From Chitinophagaceae bacterium (GTDB lineage Bacteria; Bacteroidota; Bacteroidia; Chitinophagales; Chitinophagaceae), in assembly GCA_003167015.1 (NCBI GenBank), contig PMUF01000459.1:1-11696 (forward strand): a stretch of 11,696 bases of DNA. Reading direction: 5' to 3'. Each line of letters begins with the position of its first letter. The first letter of the stretch is position 1. The notes beneath the pieces are model-generated. The model had not been told where the DNA came from. It ran no database searches and worked only from the letters and a program-made list of their open reading frames with translations. This document shows, piece after piece, positions 5,936 through 11,696 of this stretch. The position numbers and the translations under genes are program-made.

Positions 5936-6592
5936 ATGAACAAAATAATACAATTCGGAGAAAAAGTCGAGGGGTACGATATTCCCGTCCTCAATGAAAG
6001 GGAAATCCGGGCATCGGCGGGACTCTTCTTTTTGGCCGTCTTTACGTCCTTAATGGTAATTATCTTCCAGGGCAACTTTTTGCCTGTCAAGTATGTCATC
6101 ACCATTTTCTTCGCCGATTTTATCGTCCGGGTGTTGGTCAATCCCCGATATTCGCCTTCTTTGATCCTCGGCCGGCTGATCGTCGGGAACCAGACGCCGG
6201 AATATGTGGGTGCCCGGCAAAAGAAATTCGCCTGGATTATCGGCCTGGTCCTATCGGCCACGATGTTTACATTCCTGGTGATCGTCAACGCCTTTAGCCC
6301 TATCACGGGGATCACCTGTCTTGTCTGCCTCACCTTCCTCTTTTTTGAATCGGCGTTTGGGATTTGCCTGGGATGTAAAGTGTATACCCTGTTCAACAAA
6401 GGGAAAACACAGTATTGCCCCGGTGAAGTGTGTGATAAAAAGTCGAAACAGGCCATTCAAAAGACTTCCCTCGTTCAGCTGCTGATTGTGCTTGTTTTTA
6501 TCGGCGGTGTTATCCTGGCAGGCATTTTATTCCAGGCTAAAATCAGCAAACAACCGTATGACCTTTTTGGACTGACGAACACCTCTAAATAA
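5936..6592 (+). CDS. DUF4395 domain integral membrane protein with cysteine pairs
   Basis: A 218-residue protein recognised as DUF4395 (PF14340) from FADFIVRVLVNPRYSPSLILGR (59-80), the GARQKKFAWIIGL stretch (92-104) and the FGICLGCKVY segment. Membrane segments lie near 27-45, 51-68, 99-119, 124-141 and 179-199. Six cysteines stand out: C128 and C131 in a membrane helix, C144-x2-C147 at its end, and C161-x4-C166 in the following loop (CPGEVC). The CxxC is typical of the family and suggests thiol or sulfur chemistry, but no activity is established. The start at 5936 begins the conserved N-terminus. The stop codon overlaps the next gene's start by one base (TAATG), so the two are translationally coupled. 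The partner is cysteine desulfurase-like, which strengthens the sulfur link. Confidence 0.85.
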   Translation: MNKIIQFGEKVEGYDIPVLNEREIRASAGLFFLAVFTSLMVIIFQGNFLPVKYVITIFFADFIVRVLVNPRYSPSLILGRLIVGNQTPEYVGARQKKFAWIIGLVLSATMFTFLVIVNAFSPITGITCLVCLTFLFFESAFGICLGCKVYTLFNKGKTQYCPGEVCDKKSKQAIQKTSLVQLLIVLVFIGGVILAGILFQAKISKQPYDLFGLTNTSK

Positions 6593-8097
6593 TGTATGAT
6601 ATGCAGGCCCAGACAACTACTTTGGAAGGCTTTTTTGCTGCCTTCAAAAAGGATATCATCGGAGACCGGCAGTATTTCGACTCTCCTTTTGGAAAAAGCC
6701 CCATCCTCTATGCGGACTGGACGGCCAGCGGCAGGGCTTACCTGCCTATCGAAGAATGCATACAGAAAGAGATCATGCCGTTCGTGGCGAATACCCATAC
6801 CGAGAGCACCATTACTGGCAGCCTGATGTCCAGGGCGTATGAAGAAGCCAGGTTTATTGTGAAATCACATGTGAATGCGAATCAGGATGAGGATGCCCTG
6901 ATTTTTTGCGGCAGCGGGATGACGGGTGCTGTCAACAAACTGCAAAGGATATTGGGCTGGCGGGTGCCGGAGCGGCTGCCCCATTATCTCAGTGGGCAGG
7001 TGCGTGTCGATGAAGACCTGAGGCCTGTCGTTTTTGTGACGCATATGGAGCATCACAGCCATCAAATCAGCTGGCTCGAGACCATTGCAACGGTCGAGAT
7101 CATAGCGGCTGATGAAGAGGGCAACGTGGATCTGGACTGTCTCAGGGAATTATTACAGCGATATAAGTATCGGAAGAATAAAATAGCCGCCGTGACGGCC
7201 TGTTCAAATGTAACCGGCATCCAAACGCCCTATCGGGAGATCGCCAAAATAATGCATGAGCATGACGGGTATTGCTTCGTCGACTTTGCCTGTTCTGCTC
7301 CTTATGTCGACATCGATATGCATCCGGCGGAAACGGGCGCTGATATCGATGCGCTGTATTTTTCGCCCCATAAATTTTTAGGCGGCCCGGGAACGCCGGG
7401 CGTTTTGATCTTCAATAAGAAGATGTACCACAATAAAATACCCGATCAGCCGGGCGGGGGAACTGTCGTGTATAGTAACCCCTGGAAGGCACATGAATAT
7501 GTGAAAGACGTTGAACAGCGGGAAGATGGCGGGACCCCACCTTTTTTGGGCGCGATAAAAGTGGCGATGTGCATCCGGCTGAAGGAGAAGATGGGGACTG
7601 ATAATATATTACGGCGGGAGGAAGAGATATTACGGATCATCTTCGACCGCTTCGCACAAATGGAAAATGTGCACGTCCTGGAAGGCGGCGTAAAAAAGAG
7701 GTTGGGTGTAGTGGCCTTTATTATTCCGGGGGCACATTACAATCTGGTCGTCAAAATGCTGAATGACCGGTTTGGACTGCAGACAAGAGGCGGTTGCTCC
7801 TGTGCGGGGACTTACGGGCACAGGCTGCTGCAGGTTGATGAACGCAGGTCCTATGAAATATGGAACCGGATCCGTCGTGGAGATCTGGGGAGCAAACCGG
7901 GATGGGTCAGGTTGTCCGTCCATCCCACCATGACCGATGCGGAGATCGAATTTATAATGGATGCTATCGAATTGACATCGGCCTACTGGCATACGTGGGC
8001 GAAAGACTACTCTTATGATGCCGCGTCCGGACAATATTTTCACCGGGAGGTGGAATCAAAGGAAAGAGACAGGATCGAAGGGTGGTTTACTGTTTAG
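6592..8097 (+). CDS. Class V PLP-dependent aminotransferase, cysteine desulfurase-like
   Basis: A 501-residue fold-type I PLP enzyme of the aminotransferase class V family (PF00266), which includes cysteine desulfurases such as SufS/IscS. The Schiff-base lysine is K261 in YFSPHKFLGGPGTPG; D231 in CFVDFACSAPY should hold the pyridine nitrogen, and HMEHHSHQISW (151-161) matches the SufS MEHHxNxxPW segment. RGGCSCAGTYGH (399-410) puts C402 and C404 about where the SufS catalytic cysteine loop lies. It is about 100 residues longer than SufS, partly through insertions near 125-145 and a C-terminal tail. Desulfurase activity is an inference; kynureninase-like or other lyase chemistry is possible. 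It starts within the stop codon of the DUF4395 gene (TAATG); a second ATG nine bases on is an alternative start. Confidence 0.85.
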   Translation: MYDMQAQTTTLEGFFAAFKKDIIGDRQYFDSPFGKSPILYADWTASGRAYLPIEECIQKEIMPFVANTHTESTITGSLMSRAYEEARFIVKSHVNANQDEDALIFCGSGMTGAVNKLQRILGWRVPERLPHYLSGQVRVDEDLRPVVFVTHMEHHSHQISWLETIATVEIIAADEEGNVDLDCLRELLQRYKYRKNKIAAVTACSNVTGIQTPYREIAKIMHEHDGYCFVDFACSAPYVDIDMHPAETGADIDALYFSPHKFLGGPGTPGVLIFNKKMYHNKIPDQPGGGTVVYSNPWKAHEYVKDVEQREDGGTPPFLGAIKVAMCIRLKEKMGTDNILRREEEILRIIFDRFAQMENVHVLEGGVKKRLGVVAFIIPGAHYNLVVKMLNDRFGLQTRGGCSCAGTYGHRLLQVDERRSYEIWNRIRRGDLGSKPGWVRLSVHPTMTDAEIEFIMDAIELTSAYWHTWAKDYSYDAASGQYFHREVESKERDRIEGWFTV

Positions 8098-8113
8098 CTC
8101 CGTGCGCGGGAGG

Positions 8114-8590
8114 TCAGAGGTCGGCGGTGGCCCGGGCCCTTTGAAGGAAGCTTTGCTTTTCTAACTGTTCTTCCACTTCTATGATGGCTTGCATGAGATT
8201 GTTCTTCGTGTCGACGAGTGCTGTAAAAGCAGTAATCATGATCTCCCATACCGGTTTCATCCGTTCGATCAGGGCAGACCCTTTATGCGTCAGTTGAACC
8301 AGCCGTCGTCTTTCATCCGCCGTATCTTTTACCGACCGGATCAGATTTTGTTCTTCCAGCTCTTTCAGCAGACTGATCGTCGAGGGATGTGTATAGCCGA
8401 TCTCGTGCGCCAGTTCGACGACACTCAGCAATGGCTTTACATGCAGGGAATAAATGACAGGGAACCATTTGGGTTCAAAATCGATATCATGGTCCTTATA
8501 AATCAACAAACCGTCTTTGCGGAGCCTGTCACTCAGGCGTTGCAGCCGGGTAGCGATTCCCAGGATGCCCGATTGATCAATCACGTTCAT
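8114..8590 (-). CDS. MarR-family transcriptional regulator
   Basis: A 158-residue winged helix-turn-helix protein of the MarR family. Residues 52-82 hold the helix-turn-helix (LSVVELAHEIGYTHPSTISLLKELEE), and 86-101 form the wing, with DERRR in place of the usual D.RD.R. Flanking helices at about 8-32 and 104-150 would make the dimer interface. The FEPKWFPVIYSL segment (38-49) is similar to that in MarR domains fused to acetyltransferases in other bacteria. It overlaps the upstream GNAT gene by 14 nt, so both come from one transcript and the regulator probably controls its own operon. A palindrome in the shared promoter is the likely binding site. The inducing ligand is unknown. Confidence 0.9.
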   Translation of the reverse strand: MNVIDQSGILGIATRLQRLSDRLRKDGLLIYKDHDIDFEPKWFPVIYSLHVKPLLSVVELAHEIGYTHPSTISLLKELEEQNLIRSVKDTADERRRLVQLTHKGSALIERMKPVWEIMITAFTALVDTKNNLMQAIIEVEEQLEKQSFLQRARATADL

Positions 8591-9089
8591 GGTCCTGTTG
8601 TTTAGCCAAATGTAAATGATAGAAAATGGTGTCCACTGCCATCCGGGGGAAGTAAGCAGGCAATGCCTCTTTGTCTATCCTTTGAAAGCCGTTCCGCTCG
8701 TAGAAACGATGTGATGCTTTGAGGATTTCGACTGTCCCGAGGTAGAGATCGGTAATTTTGCACTTTGTACAATGGTCCTCTAATGTCAGCAATAAGCCGT
8801 GGGCAATGCCCCATTCCTTACCCCGGTATTCTTTTTGGACAAACATCTTCCGCAGGGCTCCGGCATGATGTCCTGTGGCAATGAGGGCAATCGTGCCTAC
8901 CAGCCGGTCCTGATCGAAGGCGCCCCAGAACCCGCCGCCGGTAGCGGAATAGTATGTGTCGATATCCAACAGGTCAGGCTGGGCCTCGCGGGTAACCGGG
9001 ACGTTGAATTCGATTTGCTGGATGGGCAAAATAAGATCAATGATTGGCTGACAGTGGGCGTTGGTTAGCGGCTTAATGTTGATTTCCAT
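8577..9089 (-). CDS. GNAT-family N-acetyltransferase
   Basis: A 170-residue protein with the GNAT fold: beta strands around FWGAFDQDRLVGTIALI (54-70), then ALRKMFVQKEYRGKEWGIAHGLL (78-100), in which R89-G90-K91-x2-G94-x-A96 is the acetyl-CoA pyrophosphate loop, and LGTVEILKASHRFYERNGFQRI (117-138), the usual C-terminal motif where the Tyr acts in catalysis. It should move an acetyl group from acetyl-CoA to an amine; the acceptor is unknown. It is the first gene of a two-gene operon with the MarR regulator, whose start it overlaps by 14 nt. MarR-GNAT fusions are known as single proteins, so this pair looks like an unfused version in the opposite order. Confidence 0.9.
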   Translation of the reverse strand: MEINIKPLTNAHCQPIIDLILPIQQIEFNVPVTREAQPDLLDIDTYYSATGGGFWGAFDQDRLVGTIALIATGHHAGALRKMFVQKEYRGKEWGIAHGLLLTLEDHCTKCKITDLYLGTVEILKASHRFYERNGFQRIDKEALPAYFPRMAVDTIFYHLHLAKQQDHERD

Positions 9090-9109
9090 ATACTTGCGGC
9101 ATTTGTGTA

Positions 9110-9141
9110 TAAATCTACGTAGTTAACTACATAAATGCAAA
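9110..9141 (-). promoter_or_regulatory. Promoter of the GNAT-MarR operon
   Basis: On the minus strand a perfect -33 box TTTG (9138-9141) is followed after exactly 20 nt by TAGATTTA (9110-9117), one mismatch from TAnnTTTG. Transcription should start about 14 nt before the GNAT ATG at 9089. This is the best promoter match in the window. Confidence 0.55.
9115..9130. promoter_or_regulatory. Palindromic operator candidate for the MarR regulator
   Basis: GTAGTTAACTAC (9119-9130) is a perfect 12-bp palindrome, overlapped by a second perfect palindrome CTACGTAG (9115-9122). Both lie between the -33 and -7 boxes and touch the -7 box, so a bound dimer would block RNA polymerase. Autoregulation through such sites is the rule for MarR proteins. 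Confidence 0.5.
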
Positions 9142-9192
9142 TATTTTGGTGAAAAATCCCGGAAAGGCGGGTGGGGCAGCCCCCCACTTCTG

Positions 9193-9226
9193 TTCGTCGG
9201 GCAAAAGCTCCTTTCGTCGGGCGAAA
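9193..9226. repeat. Short 20-nt-period direct repeat
   Basis: TTCGTCGGGCAAAA (9193-9206) recurs as TTCGTCGGGCGAAA (9213-9226), a period of 20 nt. It lies in a GC-rich non-coding stretch between the GNAT-MarR promoter and the promoter of the CA-rich RNA. Nothing else is recognisable in 9146-9246. Confidence 0.6.
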
Positions 9227-9246
9227 AGGGGTGCCGGACGAAAAAG

Positions 9247-9278
9247 TTTCCTTCCGGCCGGTGTTTTTTACATCTTTG
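9247..9278 (+). promoter_or_regulatory. Promoter of the CA-rich RNA upstream of pgm
   Basis: TTTC (9247-9250) and CATCTTTG (9271-9278) are separated by exactly 20 nt. The second is one mismatch from TAnnTTTG. Transcription would start near 9284. No protein-coding start follows closely, which points to a non-coding transcript or a long leader. Confidence 0.45.
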
Positions 9279-9283
9279 TATCA

Positions 9284-9572
9284 GCAACGAAAGAGATCCA
9301 AATCCTTAAGAAAGCAATCCAAATCTGAAGAACCCAAATAAATCCAACATTTTTAAGAACCTGAAATCCGAAGCCTAAGAAAAACTAAAGCATCATCCAA
9401 ATCCTTGAAAACAGACAAGATCCTCTAACGCTTGAAAACCACCAAAATCCAAATCCAAAAAATCAACATCTCTTATCCAATCCCTACGTTAAACCGAATG
9501 AAGAAGTAATTAAACCCTGACAAAACGATTAAATGATTTTTGCCGCCCCTGCACATGAGGGGCGGTTTTTTT
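9284..9572 (+). ncRNA. Candidate CA-rich, repeat-bearing small RNA or pgm leader (copy A)
   Basis: About 290 nt between a promoter match (9247-9278) and an intrinsic terminator (9543-9572). From 9290 to 9540 the strand is strongly A- and C-rich, has no long open frame and shows little self-pairing. The motif ATCCAAATC(C/T) occurs at 9296-9305, 9317-9326, 9395-9404 and 9447-9456, with ATCCAATCC at 9475-9483. Two repeats continue alike: ATCCAAATCCTTAAGAAA and ATCCAAATCCTTGAAAA. Unpaired repeated motifs are typical of RNAs that bind a protein or another RNA many times. It does not resemble tmRNA, 6S RNA, RNase P RNA or SRP RNA as far as I can tell. It could instead be an attenuating leader of pgm. 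Confidence 0.45.
9543..9572 (+). terminator. Intrinsic terminator upstream of pgm
   Basis: A perfect 8-bp stem CCGCCCCT / AGGGGCGG with a 7-nt loop is followed by seven T residues (9566-9572). It faces the plus strand and ends 59 nt before the pgm start codon. The nearest plus-strand coding gene upstream ends at 8097, beyond two minus-strand genes, so it most likely ends the CA-rich transcript. Confidence 0.85.
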
Positions 9573-9631
9573 ATTATTTAATGCGTGATTTTCCAAAAGA
9601 AACGGAACTTAGCATCCATCAAACTCATTTT

Positions 9632-11290
9632 ATGGCTCTAAGTCCTTTTGCCGGCCGCTTGCCCGATCCGTCCATGCTGGTCAATATACCTGCGCTCATT
9701 ACAGCCTATTATACCGGTGTACCGGACCCTTCCGATCCCGATCAGCGGATTGCTTTCGGGACTTCCGGCCATCGTGGCGGCTCGTTGCGTAATTCTTTCA
9801 ACGAATCGCATATCCTGGCGATTACCCAGGCCATTTGTATGTACCGGAAACAAAAGGGAATCGACGGCCCGGTCTTTATGGGCATGGACACGCATGCTTT
9901 ATCTACGCCGGCCCATGCCACAGCGCTGGAAGTACTGGCGGCCAACGGCGTGGATGTCATGATCGCTACAGGGGATGAATATACGCCCACGCCGGCTGTT
10001 TCCCATGCGATCATCAAGTACAACCTGGGCCGGATCAAGGGATTGGCCGATGGGATCATCATTACACCGTCCCATAATCCGCCCGATGACGGCGGGTTCA
10101 AATACAATCCCCCCAATGGCGGACCGGCGGAATCCGAAATCACCAAATGGATCGAAAATACCGCCAACGGCCTGTTAGAAGAAATGACCCGCGGTACGGG
10201 GACATCTGGTATAAAAAGGATACCCTTCGAAAGGGCGCTGAAGGCCGGCACCACTCACCGGCATGAGTATCTGAATAACTATATCAGCGATCTCGGGGAT
10301 GTGCTGGATATGGATGTGATCAGGGGTGGAACGGCGAAGCTGGCGGTCGACCCGCTGGGCGGGGCAGGCGTTCATTACTGGCAGCCGCTGTCGGACAAGT
10401 ACAAGCTGAATATCACCGTTGTCAATACCCAGGTCGATCCGACTTTTCGCTTTATGACCGTAGACCACGACGGCAAGATCAGGATGGATCCTTCTTCTCC
10501 TTATGCGATGAAGAGCCTGCTGGACCGGAGAGACCAGTTCGACATTGCTTTTGCCTGTGATACAGATCATGACCGGCATGGCATCGTCACTAAGCATGCG
10601 GGCCTGTTACCGCCGAATCATTACCTGTGCGTGTGTATAGACTATTTGTTCCGCAACCGGCCGGGCTGGAGTGAAAAAGCAGCAGTAGGAAAGACAGTCG
10701 TCAGCAGCATGTTGATCGACCGGGTAACGGCGAGGCTGGGACGACAGCTGTACGAAGTGCCGGTAGGGTTTAAGTGGTTCGTGGACGGCCTGGTGGACGG
10801 CAGCCTTGGTTTTGTCGGCGAGGAAAGCGCCGGAGCAGCCTTTCTCCGCCATAGCGGAAAGGTCTGGACGACGGATAAAGACGGGTTCATCCCGGCTTTG
10901 CTGTCGGCAGAGATCATGGCCAGGACAGGGCGGGACCCCGGCGAGATCTATGAGGGGCTGACTGCGGAGTTGGGTGCGCCCGTCTATGACCGTATCGACG
11001 CTCCCGCGAGTGCGGAACAGAAGAAGATCTTGTCGCAGCTCAACCCGCAGCAGATACAACAGAAAGAGATGGCCGGCGAGCCGATCAAGTCGATGCTGAC
11101 TAACGCCGTCGGTAATGGGGCAGCCATAGGTGGCTTAAAAGTATCTACGGCGAATGGCTGGTTTGCGGCCCGGCCTTCGGGGACGGAAAATATCTACAAG
11201 ATCTATGCGGAGAGCTTCAAGGGGAATGATCACCTGCAGCTTATTCTCAGTGACGCACAGTCCATCGTCGACAAGGCGATCGGGAAATAA
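9632..11290 (+). CDS. pgm: Phosphoglucomutase (alpha-D-glucose phosphate-specific)
   Basis: A 552-residue enzyme that interconverts glucose-1-phosphate and glucose-6-phosphate in the cytoplasm. It aligns end to end by eye with E. coli Pgm (546 residues), sharing FGTSGHRG (42-49), the phosphoserine loop TPSHNPP with S147, the metal-binding loop CDTDHDRHG (D310, D312, D314), the sugar-specificity loop GEESAGA (396-402) and the phosphate-binding RPSGTE (514-519). The ATG at 9632 (MALSPFAGRL) is chosen because it matches the E. coli N-terminus. In-frame starts at 9533 and 9581 would read through or just past the terminator and add unconserved residues. The phosphorylase gene follows 47 bp later, so the pair should feed glycogen-derived glucose-1-phosphate into glycolysis. 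No clear promoter lies between the terminator and this start. Confidence 0.97.
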   Translation: MALSPFAGRLPDPSMLVNIPALITAYYTGVPDPSDPDQRIAFGTSGHRGGSLRNSFNESHILAITQAICMYRKQKGIDGPVFMGMDTHALSTPAHATALEVLAANGVDVMIATGDEYTPTPAVSHAIIKYNLGRIKGLADGIIITPSHNPPDDGGFKYNPPNGGPAESEITKWIENTANGLLEEMTRGTGTSGIKRIPFERALKAGTTHRHEYLNNYISDLGDVLDMDVIRGGTAKLAVDPLGGAGVHYWQPLSDKYKLNITVVNTQVDPTFRFMTVDHDGKIRMDPSSPYAMKSLLDRRDQFDIAFACDTDHDRHGIVTKHAGLLPPNHYLCVCIDYLFRNRPGWSEKAAVGKTVVSSMLIDRVTARLGRQLYEVPVGFKWFVDGLVDGSLGFVGEESAGAAFLRHSGKVWTTDKDGFIPALLSAEIMARTGRDPGEIYEGLTAELGAPVYDRIDAPASAEQKKILSQLNPQQIQQKEMAGEPIKSMLTNAVGNGAAIGGLKVSTANGWFAARPSGTENIYKIYAESFKGNDHLQLILSDAQSIVDKAIGK

Positions 11291-11337
11291 AGGAGGGGAA
11301 TCAAGCGATTGGAAATAATCACTAAAAATTATAGGTT

Positions 11338-11696
11338 ATGAGCAACCTGGCACAACACTACGGCAATCCTATCAGCAGTCTTCAAACGGCGGAAACAGAA
11401 GGTTTCGATTCACTGATGAGCCTGGCGCTGGATATGCGCTGGTCCTGGAACCATACGGCCGATGAATTATGGAGTCAACTGGACCCTGCCTTATGGAACG
11501 AGACACATAATCCCTGGCTGGTCATCCAAAGCGTATCCGATGACCAGGTTAAGCACCTGCTGGCGTCGCCATCGTTCCGCGCGCAACTGGACTCCATTAT
11601 CAGAGAACGGCAGGAGGACGATTCGCAGCCAGGCTGGTTCAAAACGAATCATCCGGATACTGCCCTGAAAACTGCGGCGTATTTCAGCATGGAATT
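11338..11696 (+). CDS. glgP: Alpha-glucan (glycogen) phosphorylase, 5' part, cut by the window edge
   Basis: The first 119 codons of an alpha-glucan phosphorylase of the GT35 family, in the branch with a DUF3417-like N-terminus (alpha-glucan family phosphorylases). The frame starts MSNLAQHYGNPISS. Family marks are SLALDMRWSWNHTADELW (residues 28-45), DPALWNETHNPW (49-60) and AYFSMEF, which starts the catalytic domain, where the window ends. The enzyme uses inorganic phosphate to release glucose-1-phosphate from glycogen or maltodextrins; the PLP site lies beyond the window. It follows pgm by 47 bp in the same direction, so one operon is likely. An AGGAGG at 11291 is too far upstream to serve this start. 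Confidence 0.92.
   Translation, partial: MSNLAQHYGNPISSLQTAETEGFDSLMSLALDMRWSWNHTADELWSQLDPALWNETHNPWLVIQSVSDDQVKHLLASPSFRAQLDSIIRERQEDDSQPGWFKTNHPDTALKTAAYFSME

Noticed and set aside
5815..6456. Minus-strand open frame of 213 codons opposite the DUF4395 gene
   Set aside because: It lies almost wholly antisense to a recognised membrane protein, has no family-like pattern, and open antisense frames are common opposite such genes.
8098..8113. Short CTCC/GGAG hairpin between the convergent aminotransferase and MarR genes
   Set aside because: Only four base pairs and no T-tract, so it cannot be supported as a terminator.
9146..9328. Plus-strand open frame of 60 codons in the non-coding stretch before the CA-rich RNA
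   Set aside because: Its composition is unlike a protein, it crosses the predicted promoter and RNA start, and it has no recognisable motif.
9533..9631. Longer N-terminus of Pgm starting at 9533 or 9581
   Set aside because: It would read across or just after the terminator, while the ATG at 9632 matches the E. coli Pgm start.
11309..11341. Ten-codon TTG-initiated frame after AGGAGG, whose stop overlaps the glgP start
   Set aside because: The spacing from AGGAGG is 12 nt, TTG starts are rare, and Bacteroidota rarely rely on such sites; too weak to call a leader peptide.

Overview
The window looks like chromosomal DNA from a Bacteroidota bacterium, most likely Chitinophagaceae. The grounds are a PorT-like outer-membrane barrel protein, a LytS/LytTR two-component pair, a DUF4395 membrane protein, promoter-like sites of the Bacteroidota type (-33 TTTG or TTG, about 20 bp, -7 TAnnTTTG) and few Shine-Dalgarno sites. 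No tRNA, rRNA, transposase, phage gene or CRISPR array was seen. The lineage is inferred from gene content, not from a search.

Layout. 20-1174 (-) is a membrane acyltransferase. It is divergent, with a 15-bp gap, from 1190-1879 (+), an outer-membrane beta-barrel protein. 1883-2374 (-) is a single-domain asparaginase-like protein. 2472-3326 (+) is a phytanoyl-CoA dioxygenase family protein. 3316-3720 (-) is a receiver-only response regulator. 3721-4078 is a non-coding stretch holding a terminator, a 19-nt tandem repeat, a CA-rich transcript candidate and a possible three-way-junction RNA. 4079-4768 and 4761-5798 (-) are an overlapping LytTR regulator and LytS-type histidine kinase. Divergent from them, 5936-6592 (DUF4395) and 6592-8097 (class V aminotransferase / cysteine desulfurase-like) are joined by a TAATG stop-start overlap. 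8114-8590 and 8577-9089 (-) form a GNAT-MarR operon with a palindromic operator candidate in its promoter. 9090-9631 is non-coding and holds a promoter, a CA-rich repeat-bearing transcript candidate and a strong intrinsic terminator. 9632-11290 (+) is phosphoglucomutase, followed by the 5' part of an alpha-glucan phosphorylase (11338 to the edge).

How the genes fit together. Glycogen phosphorylase releases glucose-1-phosphate and Pgm converts it to glucose-6-phosphate, so the right end is a glycogen/alpha-glucan use operon. The kinase and LytTR regulator form one signalling unit. DUF4395 carries several cysteine pairs and is translationally coupled to a desulfurase-like PLP enzyme, which suggests a sulfur or thiol pathway at the membrane.

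The most unusual signal is non-coding. Two CA-rich, TCCAAATCC-bearing transcript candidates (9284-9572 plus strand; about 3733-3903 minus strand) share similar 5' ends and both end in a GC-rich terminator containing CCGCCCCTG. Each lies directly ahead of a coding gene (pgm; the receiver-only regulator). They may be a small RNA family or attenuating leaders.
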